DNA of 30,346 bases, taken from assembly GCA_900088475.1 (NCBI GenBank), contig FLMG01000883.1, positions 31,716-62,061 on the forward strand. The letters run 5' to 3'. Position numbers and translations under genes: made by a program. The notes beneath the pieces are model-generated. The model had not been told where the DNA came from and did not search any database. It saw only the letters and a program-made list of their open reading frames with translations. The DNA is from Hyphochytrium catenoides. Lineage: Eukaryota > Sar > Hyphochytriomycetes > Hyphochytriales > Hyphochytriaceae. Position 1 is the first letter of the stretch; each line of letters starts with the position of its first letter. Below are positions 17,933 to 28,384 of the stretch, one piece after another.

Positions 17933-20900
17933 TTAACAAGAGGAAGGCGCATCACTAAGCATTGCCAGCAAAAGGCTCGTCGTCATGAAAGGGCCAAAGA
18001 GAAGACAGAGAGTGATCGCTTCTCTCAGGTGCTCTCTTCTCTCTCTCTTCGCCCAGAGCCTTAAGAAGGGAAAGCCCATCACCTCTAAGCTGCCAATAAA
18101 CAGCAGCAGCACCAGCACAACGGCCAAAATATTGAGAAAATACTCTGCCTTCACGTCTATCGAACTCCATAGAGACTCCGCAGATGCCCACGGAAGAGCC
18201 GTCTTCGAAGCGTCTCTCTCTCTATTGAAAGAAGCGGGAGATGAAGGGGAAGAGAAGAGAGCCACGGCAGACGAGGAAGAAGAAAATTGAGAAGAAGTGG
18301 AGTGGCTGGAAGAGATGGAGGAAGGAGAGACAAGGGGGAGAAGCCGCCGTGTTGGTGGGAGAGAGGAGGAGGAGGAAGAGAGACGACGAGAAGACGAGCA
18401 ACTTTCAGTGTTGAGAAGACCACTCAGGACGAAGTTCCTGCCCAGAAGAACCGCTGTCAGGACACCCATGCAGGAGAGAGTCCCAACAATCATGTTGGCG
18501 GCCATTCGCTGCCATAGGGAATCTGTTTCTTTCTGCGCGAATCTCCAGATCTCTATCTGAGACAGATTCTCATACATCTTCGAATCTGCATTTGGAGATT
18601 CGATCTCTGCTGCGGGCAAACTTTTCGGTGAAGCGGTTCCCAACGCCATACTTCCTTTAGCTTCACCGCTTCTTCTCTCTTCTCCTTCTCCCTCCTTCTC
18701 TTCTCTCGCTCCTCCTCTTGCTGGTCTGAGCACTTTCTCTCCCACATCTATGCCAAGATCTTTGCCTCTTCGCTCATCTCTTTCGTTCTCACAATGGGAA
18801 GCACCGTCCACCGGTGGAAAACTCATCGGACCCAATAACTTTCTCTCTTCGAGTCCCTTCTCTTCCATTAACCTTCTCTCTCCGCTTTCCTTCTCTCTTT
18901 CTCTCGTTTCTCTCTCTCTTCTCCCTCCTCGAGCCTTCTCTCTCCTGCGCAGCTGGAACAGGTTCCAGGCAATGGTAGCTCCCAATCCTGCGCAGGAGGT
19001 GGCAGTGGAGAGAGAAACGAGATGGAGACCGTTTGTCTCCAAGTTAGAGAGAGAGGCGCAGAGCTGAACGGACTGGAACATGTAATACGTGAGAAAGAGA
19101 GCGAGATCGACCCGTACGCCGCCTCTCTCTCTTCTTCTCTCTCCTATGCCGACGTCTCCTTTCTCTCCTTTCAGTGTGTCTCTCTCTTCTCTGCACTTTT
19201 CCTTCTGTTCCCTCGTAAGTGAGCCAATTTCAGGGTCAGCCGCGCTCTCTCTTCGTCCTTCCTCTGCTAGGACTTCTCTCTCTTCCCCTTTTTCTTCCAC
19301 CTCTCCCTGTGAGAGTACCTTCTTCTCTCTATTTACTGCTGTTCCCTTCTCTTCTATATCTCTCTGTCGTCCTCCTCTATCTCCTTCTGCTTGAGAACAA
19401 GGTCCTTCCATCGGAGAAAAGACGGTGGAACTGGGTTTTCTGCTATTCTGATTTGGAAGGAAGAAAGAAGTAAGGTTCTCTTCTTCTCTCTTTCCTCTGT
19501 TTTCTTCTTTCTCTCTCTGCACTTCTGCTCTTCTCTTCTCTTTCGTTGTCCGTTCTTCTTCTTTGTCCTCCCTCCTGCTGGTGGTGGTGCCTCCTCCAAG
19601 CTTCATCACAGCAGAACCATAGAGAGAGGGAGGAGAGACAACCGTCACTACCTTTCTTTCCTCATCCTCTTTTGTTTTCTTCGCTTCGTTTCCTCTTCCT
19701 CCTCCTATTCTTATTATTAGTGGTAGAGACCGTGTCTCTTCTCTCTCCTTCGTCTTCTTCTGTTTCCCTTTTTCTCCATCATCATTTCTTCGAAAGACGC
19801 TTGCAGCCGAGGATGAGACTTTGATTGTCCTCGTTTCCTTTCTCATTTCAACCTTCTTTTTCTCTTTTATTCCCTCTGTTCCCTCTATTTTCTTCGTCTT
19901 CTCTTCTCTTCTTCCCCCTTCTCTTCCCTTCTCTTCTTCTTCTTCCTCTTCTTCTTCTTTCTTCTCCCTTCTTCTTCTCTTCTTTTCTTCCTCCTCCTCT
20001 AGTACTTCTTTTCCTTCTCTCTCTCTCTCCAGCCGGAGCAAGTCAGAGAGACACTTCTCCGTGAGAAGAGAGAAGAGAAAGAAAATGGCAGGGAGAATGT
20101 AGCCAACAAAAAGGCGCCGGAGAGAGGCGTCCCAGTGATGAAGAAGAGAAGGAAAGAGAACATTAAGAGAGAGAATGACGCCCAGACTGGGGAAGAAGTG
20201 CGTTGACACGGCCAAGGCACTTTGCTGAAGGTTATTTCTGATCCGACCGCCATCGGGGGAAAATATATAGAGTATGGCCACCACGTATAGGATCTGACCG
20301 GGATAGAAGCCAATATTCCCAATCACCATAATCTGCACGCTGTAGAGCACATCCGAAAGTAGTGTTAGCGCCGAGAGCACCGCAAATAGCCGGTTTCGAT
20401 TCCTAAGGTACCGATCTTGGTACATTGCTCTGTAGCAAAAGAGCATGGCAAGATTGCTGATCCCGTGTTGAACCGAAACTACGTAGAGAAAGTGTCCGAA
20501 GGTTGCCGTCATGCCGCAAGTAGATCCGAACGGCAAGACTCCAGTGCAGTTCTGGGGCCAAGAGAGAGATCCACAGCGCGATTGGCACCATGAAAGAGAA
20601 GAGGGAGAGGGAAAGCTGAGGACAAAGAGAAAATAGAGAGAGAGAGAGACAGCTGCAGAGAGAAAAGTGCTCGAGAGAAGGAGGAGAAAGTCTCTCAAGA
20701 GAGAGAAGAGAAGATGAAGTGGAGAAGAGGCTGATGAGGGAGAAGAAGAAGACGAGGAGGAGGAGGAGGTTTTAGTGGAAGGGAGAGAGGGAGTGCCTTG
20801 GGAAGAAAGAGAGAGCGGCGAGACGGTTGCAGTGACTATCTTTCTTCCTCTCTTTCTCTTTCCCATGCCTCCTGATCCCAGGCCTGCTGACCTCCAGGAG

Positions 20901-20983
20901 GAGGCTAAGAGACCAGACGGATAAAGAGAAAAGAGAGAGAAGAAGGGCTTAGCCTTTCTTTCTCCTCCACCTTCTCTTCTCAT
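17933..20983 (-). CDS. Polytopic membrane protein B, paralogue of A, family unknown
   Basis: The frame encodes 1016 residues and aligns with protein A along all membrane segments. The first helix is at about residues 98-124, followed by the same cysteine loop, WCQSRC ... NCTG ... STCG (132-156). Shared stretches include DRYLRNRNRLF, GNIGFYPGQI, FPSLGVILSLNVLFP, HHWDASLRR, ALFLTYYMFQSVQLCASLSN and SLWQRMAANM. It ends SLLLAMLSDAPSSC. The extra length is in the charged loop between helices 6 and 7 (about residues 320-650, with long Glu/Lys/Arg runs) and in a Ser-rich loop before the last two helices. An alternative start is the ATG at 20866 (residue 40, MGKRKRGRK), where similarity to A begins, so the first 39 residues may be untranslated. 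The gene is in opposite orientation to A. Confidence 0.8.
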   Translation of the reverse strand: MRREGGGERKAKPFFSLFSLYPSGLLASSWRSAGLGSGGMGKRKRGRKIVTATVSPLSLSSQGTPSLPSTKTSSSSSSSSSPSSASSPLHLLFSLLRDFLLLLSSTFLSAAVSLSLYFLFVLSFPSPSSLSWCQSRCGSLSWPQNCTGVLPFGSTCGMTATFGHFLYVVSVQHGISNLAMLFCYRAMYQDRYLRNRNRLFAVLSALTLLSDVLYSVQIMVIGNIGFYPGQILYVVAILYIFSPDGGRIRNNLQQSALAVSTHFFPSLGVILSLNVLFPSLLHHWDASLRRLFVGYILPAIFFLFSLLTEKCLSDLLRLEREREGKEVLEEEEEKKRRRREKKEEEEEEEEEKGREGGRREEKTKKIEGTEGIKEKKKVEMRKETRTIKVSSSAASVFRRNDDGEKGKQKKTKEREETRSLPLIIRIGGGRGNEAKKTKEDEERKVVTVVSPPSLYGSAVMKLGGGTTTSRREDKEEERTTKEKRRAEVQREKEENRGKREEENLTSFFLPNQNSRKPSSTVFSPMEGPCSQAEGDRGGRQRDIEEKGTAVNREKKVLSQGEVEEKGEEREVLAEEGRRESAADPEIGSLTREQKEKCREERDTLKGEKGDVGIGERRRERGGVRVDLALFLTYYMFQSVQLCASLSNLETNGLHLVSLSTATSCAGLGATIAWNLFQLRRREKARGGRRERETREREKESGERRLMEEKGLEERKLLGPMSFPPVDGASHCENERDERRGKDLGIDVGEKVLRPARGGAREEKEGEGEERRSGEAKGSMALGTASPKSLPAAEIESPNADSKMYENLSQIEIWRFAQKETDSLWQRMAANMIVGTLSCMGVLTAVLLGRNFVLSGLLNTESCSSSRRLSSSSSSLPPTRRLLPLVSPSSISSSHSTSSQFSSSSSAVALFSSPSSPASFNRERDASKTALPWASAESLWSSIDVKAEYFLNILAVVLVLLLFIGSLEVMGFPFLRLWAKRERREHLREAITLCLLFGPFMTTSLLLAMLSDAPSSC

Positions 20984-21145
20984 TTCCGATAACGATCCTT
21001 GGCCAGGTGGACTTTCTTCTCTTTTTCTCTCTCTCCTGGTGCTATTTCTCTCTCTGACGTGGTCGTCATTTCTTCTCTACATGAGAACCATTGACATAAA
21101 ATGGCAAAGAGGACAGGAGAAGAGAGAGAGAGGCACACACAGGGG

Positions 21146-21182
<37 letters not shown>

Positions 21183-21847
21183 GAAGAGAAAGAGATATTC
21201 TCAGCTATTATGGAGTAGGAAGAGGAGGGAAAAGCAGAGGGCAAGAGAGAGAAAAGTGTGCTTGTTAGTACCTAGCTTCTCTCTGTGTCACGGCAAGAGA
21301 GAAAGAGGGACAGGCTTCAATAGAAAGAATCAGCGCCATCGTAACACCTTTCTCTCTCAATTTCCTTCGTGACCCCGCCGCCGCGCCTTTCAGAGGAGGA
21401 TGGAGGTTCAGAAGTGCAGAGAGAGAGAGAGAAAGAACAGAGAAGAGAGAGAGAGGGAAAAAGAAGAAAGAGAAAGAGAGAGAGACACAAATAATAAGTG
21501 GTGGGGTGAAAGTTTAAGAGAAAAAGCAGGGAGTGGACCATAGAAATAAGGAGAGAGACGATGACTGAGAGCCAAAAGAAAAGAAGGACGGCTAGGAGAG
21601 AGAGAAGAAGACAGAAACGAGCAAGGCATTCGACATCAGAACTGACTACGGGAAAGATAAAAGAGAAAGAATATAGAGAGAGAGATTACTGAACGTTAAG
21701 AGTAGCGAATGTGAGGTTCTTTGCGTCTCTGTCTTTCCGTTACCCATCCTGCACGCTCTGCATGAGGGCAAGGACGAGAGTTCACCTCTCCTATCAAAAG
21801 AGAGAGATGAGCAGGTTGAAGAGGAGGAAGGTCACGGCGGTTAGGAG

Positions 21848-21928
<81 letters not shown>

Positions 21929-22310
21929 TAATGGAGGATGTTGAACAGTTAGCTGATCCTCCGCAGTTGAAGCGGCACACACCGAATTGCGTTCCTCCTC
22001 TTCTCTCATTTCTCTCGTCTCTCTCTCTCTCTTTCTCACCTCTCTCTTTGTCTGTCTTCTCTTTCTCTCTATTCTCTGTTCTCTCTCCTTGGTATGCCTT
22101 CCTCTCCAACTCTCTTGGCTTCTCTCTCTGAAAAATCACTGTGCAGTCTGGCTCTCTTTCTCTTGTCCTTCCCCCTCTTTCGCTGTTTCCTCGCGGATCC
22201 CTCCTGTATTCCCCTTATGACTTATGATCCAGTCCCCCCATTTGTCTCTCTTCTCTCTCTCTCTCTCTCTCACACTCTCTCAGCTGAGTCCTCTTTCTCT
22301 CTCTCTCTCT

Positions 22311-22348
<38 letters not shown>

Positions 22349-22464
22349 CTCTCTCTCTCTCTCTTCATTCAAAGACTACACACAAAGTACACAGTAACGG
22401 CCAAGACAGCCAGTAACGGCCATAATAACCGGTAACGGACCTCTGTTACTTGGAAAGCATTGGG

Positions 22465-22496
<32 letters not shown>

Positions 22497-23048
22497 ACGA
22501 GGGAGAGAGAGAGACGCAAGAGCAACACGGCACAGTGGTGACTGTGGAGACAGAGAAAAAAGTCTGAGAAGAGAGAGAGAGAGTTAAGAGAACAGAGGCG
22601 GGCCAGATGCTGACAACAACGAGAGGAAGAAGGACGATGAGGTCCATAGCAAAAAGAGGACGGCAAGAAGAGAGAGTTCTCTGATGCAGAAAAGTTCAAG
22701 AGACAAAGATTGAGAGAAGAGAAACAGCGAGCGAGAGAGAGGCAAGAATCTAGCGCGTCGCAGGAAGTCGTCGAGAACAGAGAATATCCAGGGAAGAGAG
22801 AGGAGGTCACTCTTCTTGTTGGCAATAGCAGAGAACAGTTCCCCAACAAAAGAAAGAGAGAGAGAGAGAGAGAGAGAAGGGCTGGCTCTTCAATATAAAG
22901 AAGCAATGCATTTAATGACTCAAAACTGCTGACAAACAAACAAAATGGAGCGGGACTTTCTCAGTCCCTTGCTCTTTTCTTCTCTCTCTTTTTTGGGAGA
23001 AAAATGCGCAAAAAGCGAAGAGAGAGAGAGAGAGACTGTTTTCTCTGT
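20984..23048. other. Gene-free region rich in GA/CT microsatellites
   Basis: Contains GA runs at about 21149-21179 and 21848-21925 and CT runs at about 22255-22362. The overlapping frames on both strands are repeat artefacts. The minus-strand frame of 187 residues at 22376-22939 has somewhat mixed composition (several Cys and Pro) but no recognisable domain or start context. The part next to 20983 is the presumed promoter of gene B. Confidence 0.6.
22391..22440. promoter_or_regulatory. Cluster of three GTAACGG motifs
   Basis: GTAACGG occurs at about 22394, 22413 and 22432, evenly about 19 bases apart, in a small non-repetitive patch between CT and GA microsatellites. The first two share CAGTAACGGCCA. 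TAACGG resembles the core bound by Myb-type proteins, but function is a guess; it may be only a short tandem repeat. Confidence 0.25.
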
Positions 23049-24884
23049 CTACTGTCGTTGTACGGCAGTGGCTCTGGAGTAAGAGATACGCTGCTTCCCA
23101 TAAGAAGTTTGAGTCTTTCCTCTCTTCGTCTTTCTCTGATGTTTCTTGGAAGAGGAGAGAGGCCGACCGTAGTCTCTTTTCGGAGGAGAAGAGAGAGGAG
23201 AAGAGACATAAGGTTGTCTCTCTTCTCTCTTTGGATGCTTGTATCCATGTCGTAGGCGCTTGTGAGAATGGGAGAGGGGCGGAGAGCCAGGATTGTAGGA
23301 CGAAGTCTCTCCTAATTCTTTTGGTGGTGAAGAGGGAGAGACTCTTCGTCCATAATATGACTTTCTCTCTCTCTTCTCTCTCGCATAATAGTGGTTCTTT
23401 CTTCCTCTTCCTTCTCTCTTTCTTCCGTGGCCTCTCTTCTTGTGGGGAAGTAGGCCCTTTGAGGAGAGAGGCTGTGTCTCTCTCTCTCCTCCACGATTTG
23501 CGGGAGAGAGAGAGGGAGGAGGTATCTCTCTCTCTTGAGGAGAGAGAGGCCCGAGGTCCATCTCATGGACGGCAGGAGGAAGAAGCTCTTGCACTGCCCC
23601 GTTGTTCTCTGTTTCCTCTTCTTCGTCAGTACCTTGTTCCTCTTCTCTCTCTTCTTCTCCTGTTTGTTGTGCCTCTCTCTCTTCTTCTTCTTCACCTCCT
23701 GGGATTGTCTCTCTTTCTCCTTCCTTCTCTATTTCTGGTGCTGGCAAGTCAGTGATGAGGAGAGGAGAGAGAGACTCATCTTCTCTCTCTCCTCCTGTCA
23801 CGACGGGTGCGTCCTCTTGTCCTCCCTGTTCCCCTCCTTCTCCCCCGGAGGAGAGAGGAATGGGAGGTTCATCTTCTTCTTCAAGCTCAATGTCTCTCTC
23901 TCCTGGGAGAGAACTCTCTCTCTGTCCTGGAAGAGAACTCTCTCTCTCTTCTCTCGCAAAGAACATCGCCCAGTTCTGTCCCAAGAACCGGGTAGAATGG
24001 TCAAGGGAAACTGAAGAGCGGAGCATCGCTTCTCTCTCATTCTCTCTTTCCTCTCTTAACATTGCCATCTTTCTTGAACTGTCTCTCTCTTCTTCTCTCT
24101 CTCTCTTCTGCACCTCTTCTGCCTCTTCTCTCGGCTCTTTCCTCGCAAAGAACATCATCCAGTTTTGCCCCAAGAATCTTTCCCCGTGGGTTCTCATAGG
24201 GGGAGAGGGAAGAAAAGCTCTCTCTCTCTCCATTTCATCTCTCTCTTTCTCTCTTTTCTCGTCTCCCTCCCTCTCTTTTTCTCTAAGACCGGGAAGACTG
24301 AACATGGCTAGATTCTGGCCGACGAATCGCTGAGGTTGATTGAGGGAGAGAGAGGAAGATGAAGAGACAAACCTCTCTTCTTCCTCACTTTCCATGAACT
24401 CTCTCTCTCTTTCTCTTTCTTGGGGTTTCTTCTCGTTCTCTTCCGTGTTCATGTCTCTCTCCTCCTTAAGCCCGGGAAGACTGAACATGGCTAGATTCTG
24501 GCTGAGGAATCGCTGTGGTTGATTGAGGGAGAGAGACGAAGATGAAGAGAGAGACTTCTCTTGTTCCTCACTTTCCATGAAAACTCTCTCTCTTTTTCTT
24601 TCTTGAAGTTTCTTCTCGTCCTCTCCCGTCTTCATGTCTCTCTCCTCCTTCTGTCCGTCTTGCAAGAAGGTAAGTTTGTCTTCTGGCTCCAACCAATGGC
24701 TGACGCCTAGGAAAGAAGAGATGGAAGAGAGAACGAGAGGAGAGAAACTCTCTTCTTCATTCTCTCTAGGTCTCTCTCCTGGCGTGAGCGTCTCTCCCTG
24801 CACTGCCGCAGCCATTGTCAAGGCCAGCGCTACTGACGCGAGGACCATCCTCTTCTTGTTTCTTCCTGCGCCGAAAGGAGCCAT
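23049..24884 (-). CDS. Secreted charged protein with four RF(L/V)(G/S)QN motifs
   Basis: The start ATG at 24884 is chosen because it yields a clear signal peptide (RMVLASVALALTMAAAVQG, residues 12-30) and gives 611 residues; the upstream 97 codons of the open frame are repeat-derived. The motif R-F-L/V-S/G-Q-N-L/W-A/M-M-F occurs at residues 125-134, 186-195, 236-245 and 299-308. The first two lie in a 60-residue tandem repeat (about 78-198), and between motifs the sequence is Glu/Arg-rich. Residues 330-445 are strongly acidic. Residues 480-611 are basic and rich in His, Tyr, Ser and Pro (KKRGHGRKREGRGRK, YGRRVSPSSPP). I know no family with this motif. A secreted protein with acidic and basic blocks could be part of an extracellular coat or matrix, but that is inference. 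Confidence 0.6.
   Translation of the reverse strand: MAPFGAGRNKKRMVLASVALALTMAAAVQGETLTPGERPRENEEESFSPLVLSSISSFLGVSHWLEPEDKLTFLQDGQKEERDMKTGEDEKKLQERKRERVFMESEEQEKSLSSSSSLSLNQPQRFLSQNLAMFSLPGLKEERDMNTEENEKKPQEREREREFMESEEEERFVSSSSSLSLNQPQRFVGQNLAMFSLPGLREKEREGDEKREKERDEMERERAFLPSPPMRTHGERFLGQNWMMFFARKEPREEAEEVQKREREEERDSSRKMAMLREERENEREAMLRSSVSLDHSTRFLGQNWAMFFAREERESSLPGQRESSLPGERDIELEEEDEPPIPLSSGGEGGEQGGQEDAPVVTGGEREDESLSPLLITDLPAPEIEKEGERETIPGGEEEEEREAQQTGEEEREEEQGTDEEEETENNGAVQELLPPAVHEMDLGPLSPQEREIPPPSLSPANRGGERETQPLSSKGLLPHKKRGHGRKREGRGRKNHYYAREKRERKSYYGRRVSPSSPPKELGETSSYNPGSPPLSHSHKRLRHGYKHPKREERQPYVSSPLSSPPKRDYGRPLSSSKKHQRKTKRGKTQTSYGKQRISYSRATAVQRQ
24291..24653 (-). repeat. In-frame 180-base tandem duplication in the RF(L/V)(G/S)QN gene
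   Basis: Two copies 180 bases apart share GGGAAGACTGAACATGGC, TAGATTCTGGC and CTTTCCATGAA. They encode two 60-residue units ending in QNLAMFSLPG. The high base identity suggests a recent duplication. The third and fourth motif copies are more diverged. Confidence 0.85.
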
Positions 24885-25239
24885 CTTTCTTCTCTCTCTT
24901 TCTTTCTCTCTCTCTCTCTCTCTCTTTTCTTTCTCTCTTTTTCTTTCGTTCTCTTTCTCTCTTGGTTTTGCCTTGTCTCCTACGTTGTCTGTGATCCACA
25001 GGGAGGAAAGAAAATTCGGAAGTAAGGGAAAGGGGGCAACACCGCCGCGGACCGCCAGGGGAATGGCGGGGAAAGAGAAAGCGGGAGAGAGAAGAAGAGA
25101 GAGATAGACAGAGAAGAAGAGAGAGAGACAGATAAGAAGAGAGAGAGAGAAGAAGAGAGAGAGACACAGAGACAAAGGGATAAAGAGAGATGAGAGAGAC
25201 AGAGCGAGCGAGCGAGAAAGAGAGAGAGACAGAGCGAGC

Positions 25240-25306
<67 letters not shown>

Positions 25307-25649
25307 AGAGGGGAAGACGTGGTCATCGATAACCATCATGCTGAGGAGGGTGGCCTTGCAAGAAGAGTTTGGAACGACATCTCAAGAGAAAGAGGGGGAG
25401 AGAGAGACCGAGAAGAAGAGACATATTGACAAAGAGAGGGAGAGAGAAAGAGAATGGTGGCCCTATACGAACTATGAGACAGACATCAGGTGCTGACCGA
25501 TTAGAAAGAGGAGAAAGAGAAGGAGAATCGGGAAGAGACTTCAGAAGAGAGAGGAACAAAAGAAAAGAAAGAGCCCGGGTGGGGGAAGCCAAGCAGAAGT
25601 TCGGGAGGAGCAAGTTGAAGAACTATAAAAGGTGGAAAAAACAAGCAAG

Positions 25650-25685
<36 letters not shown>

Positions 25686-26013
25686 CATCTGTATCTCCAA
25701 ACGTAAGAAGTAGCAGTTACAAGGGTCATAGAGTGGGGACACAAGAGGCACAACGTAGCCAACCCGACCTTTTGTCTTAGAATAAAACGAAGGTGATAAG
25801 AATGTAGGGGAACGGGAGAGAGAGAAAGAGAGAAAGAGAGAAAGAGAGAGCGAGAGTGAGAGAGAGAAAGAGCGAGAGGAAGTGCGACAAAGAGAGAGAG
25901 TGAGAGGAAAGAGCGAGTGAGGGAGAGAGAGAAAGAGCGAGGCGAAAGAACGGGCAAGCGAGCGAGAGAGTGAAGAGAGGAGAGAGAGAGAGCGAGAGAG
26001 AGAGCGAGCGAGC

Positions 26014-26047
<34 letters not shown>

Positions 26048-27130
26048 GAGCGAGAGAGAGCGAGAGAGAGAGAGTGGAGCTTATGTAAAAAATCTCCAAG
26101 GGGTGGGTAGGCCTATATGAGGTTGTCGTGGTACTAGTACTATCCCCCACCCACCTAGCTTCCCCTCGTTGACTTCATCTGCGTTCTGGACTTATTTCCC
26201 AGCAGCAGCAGCAACAGCAGCAGGAGGAGAGAGAAGTGGAGGAAAGAGCGAGCGAGGGAGAAAGGAGGAGGAGAAGCAATGAGAGAGAGAGAGAATAGAG
26301 CAACAACCTAGAGGAGAGAGAGAGAGAGAGGAGATGATCCACTCGACAAGACAGCCGAACCGAGTGCAGCAGAAGCGGATCTGACGACAAGGAGAAGAGG
26401 GAAGAAGAAGAAGAAGAAGAGAACAAGAAAACGGGAGAAGAATGAGACAACAGAGAAAGGAACGGGAGAAAAAGAGAGAAAAGAAAAGGGAAAATAGAGT
26501 GTGCAATGGATGCTCATCACCTGCAGCCTAATAAAACCAAGAAGAAGCTAAGAGGGAAGGAAAGAAGAGCCGGCAGCATGGTCTTTCAGTATCTCCAGAC
26601 GACGAATTCTGCATTCTGAAGCCGCAATAACCCAGCTCTTCAGGCAAACATGATGGCCTTGCCCGGAGAACAGCGGTCTCCTTTCGTTTTTGGCGTCGAG
26701 CGGTAGGAGGAGGAAAAGAGCGAAGGCCACCAAACGCAATAGAGGGAGAGACAAGTGCTAGTCGACGGGAGCTAGAGAGACAGCAAGACAAGAGGAGAGA
26801 GAGAGAAAGGGAACAGAGAGAGAGAGACAGAGAAGAAGTAGAGGGAAGGGAGAGAAAAAGCTGGCATTTTCCGTCACCGTCGGTGCATTGGTTCTCCGTC
26901 CCTTCTATCCACTCATTCTACCCTCCAACAACTGCTCCTCTTCTCTCCCTCCGCCTGACAGTAAGAAGAATGATGAAGGACGGAGCTTCTTTTCTCTCCT
27001 TTTCCTTCCCTTTCCCACGTCTCTCTCTCTCTCTCTCTCTTATTCTCTCTCTCTCTCTCTCTCCCTCTCCACTATTTCCGACTGCCGCCACCCAGGGGAA
27101 CGCTTGAAGGAAGGAAGACCTTCCCAATGA
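24885..27130. other. Long gene-free polypurine region with microsatellites
   Basis: Nearly continuous purine-rich plus strand with GA runs at about 25246-25302 and 25660-25684, and GAGA/GAGC mixtures at 25815-26075. A 40-base unit containing AGCGAGCGAGCGAGAAAG is duplicated at 25200-25255. The open minus-strand frames are Ser/Leu artefacts. A patch of mixed composition at about 26520-26790 and a CAGCAG run at about 26200-26223 stand out, but neither gives a believable gene. Confidence 0.65.
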
Positions 27131-27689
27131 CTCTACGTTTTCAAAAAAATAAGTCTAATATAATGTACGAGAAGAGAGTCTTTCAACCCAGCAAGAAGGG
27201 CAATCTACCCGAGGAAGTGAAGTGACAAAGAAAGGAAGAGAAAAGAGAGAGAAGAGAAGCTAAGACTATCCTTGGCAAAATCTAGCAGAGGAGAAGAAAG
27301 AGAGAAGACTCTTCTCTCCTTGTGCCCTGGGAAGTCCCGCATTTGAGTTAACGTCGAAGCCTTCAGTCACTGTCTCTAAAGAATGAAGGAGAGACGGCAG
27401 GCGTAAGAGAAAACGAGAGAGACAGTCTCTTCTTCGTCACTTTGCAAAGGAAAGCAGGAACTCCCCCACCTTATAGACTCTACGTTGACAACGTTAAACC
27501 TTTAGACAGAAGGAACGAAGGTTCTGAATTGGAGATCGATCCTTCGTTCCCACGTAGCCGCTGGCGGACCGATGAGGAGGATCACCGCCAAAAGCAAGGG
27601 GTTCGGGGTCTTGTTCAGAAGAGAGACGAAGGAGGTTGGCCTACTGTCCGATAAGCGGCATGCTGGGGGCCAGCTTCATCTACTCCTAG
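27131..27689. other. Mixed-composition stretch without a recognised gene
   Basis: A plus-strand frame at 27442-27654 (70 residues, MQRKAGTPPPYRLYVDNVKP ...) has normal composition. It lacks a recognisable domain, a supporting paralogue or clear splice sites. The rest is purine-rich. Confidence 0.4.
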
Positions 27690-28200
27690 GCGCCAACCCT
27701 AACCCTAACGCAGAATTAACTGGGGGCAGCTATTACTTTCTCCTCACCATAGCACTCAGTTGGCTGAGGTCTGTCCTCAGCTAGATCTTCTCCTCCTAGG
27801 CGCTACCCTAACCCTAGCGCTAAGGTGCCTGAGGTCCTCAGCTACATCTGCCCTCTACTGGGCGCCAACTCTAACCCTAAGCACTAAGGTGCCTGAGGTC
27901 TGTCCTCAGCTACATCTGCCCTCTTGGCGCCAACTCTAACCATAGGGCTAAGTTGGCTGACGTCCTCAGCTACCCCTACTTCTAGGCGCCAACCCTAAGC
28001 CTAGCGCTAAGGTGCCTGAGGTCAGCTCCATCTTCTCCTCCTAGGCGCCAACCCTAACCCTAACGCAGAATTAACTGGGGGCAACTACTAACTACTGCTC
28101 CTCACCATAGCACTAAGTTGGCTGAGGTCTGTCCTCAGCTACATCTGCCCCCTAGGCGCCAACCCTAACCCTAGCACTGAGTTGGCTGAGGTCCTCAGCT
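27690..28200. repeat. Degenerate minisatellite with telomere-like CCCTAA runs
   Basis: Seven units begin with GGCGCC or GGCGCT at about 27691, 27799, 27861, 27935, 27985, 28044 and 28156. Each is followed by (A)CCCTAA runs, then GGTGCCTGAGG or GTTGGCTGAGG and CCTCAGCTACATCT. Unit length is 50-112 bases. The longest runs, AACCCTAACCCTAACGCAG, occur twice in units that also share GCAGAATTAACTGGGGGCA. CCCTAA is the complement of the TTAGGG telomere repeat, so an interstitial or subtelomeric origin is possible. Confidence 0.75.
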
Positions 28201-28384
28201 ACCTCTCCATCTTCTCTTTCTTGGGGCCCTCCGTGAGTAACGCTAAGCCTTGTTTCATTTAGGTCAGACTAGGAGCAGAGCAAAAGGGAACCTTCACTTT
28301 CTCAGCTGGTTCGTGAGGACACAGCCTTGTGCAGGTCTACTCCTTCCGCCGCGCTGGGAGAGCGCAAGGTTATCACTGATCTCC

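Noticed and set aside
22376-22939. 187-residue minus-strand frame with several cysteines
   Set aside because: Mostly translation of GA/CT tracts, with no domain, clear start or paralogue.
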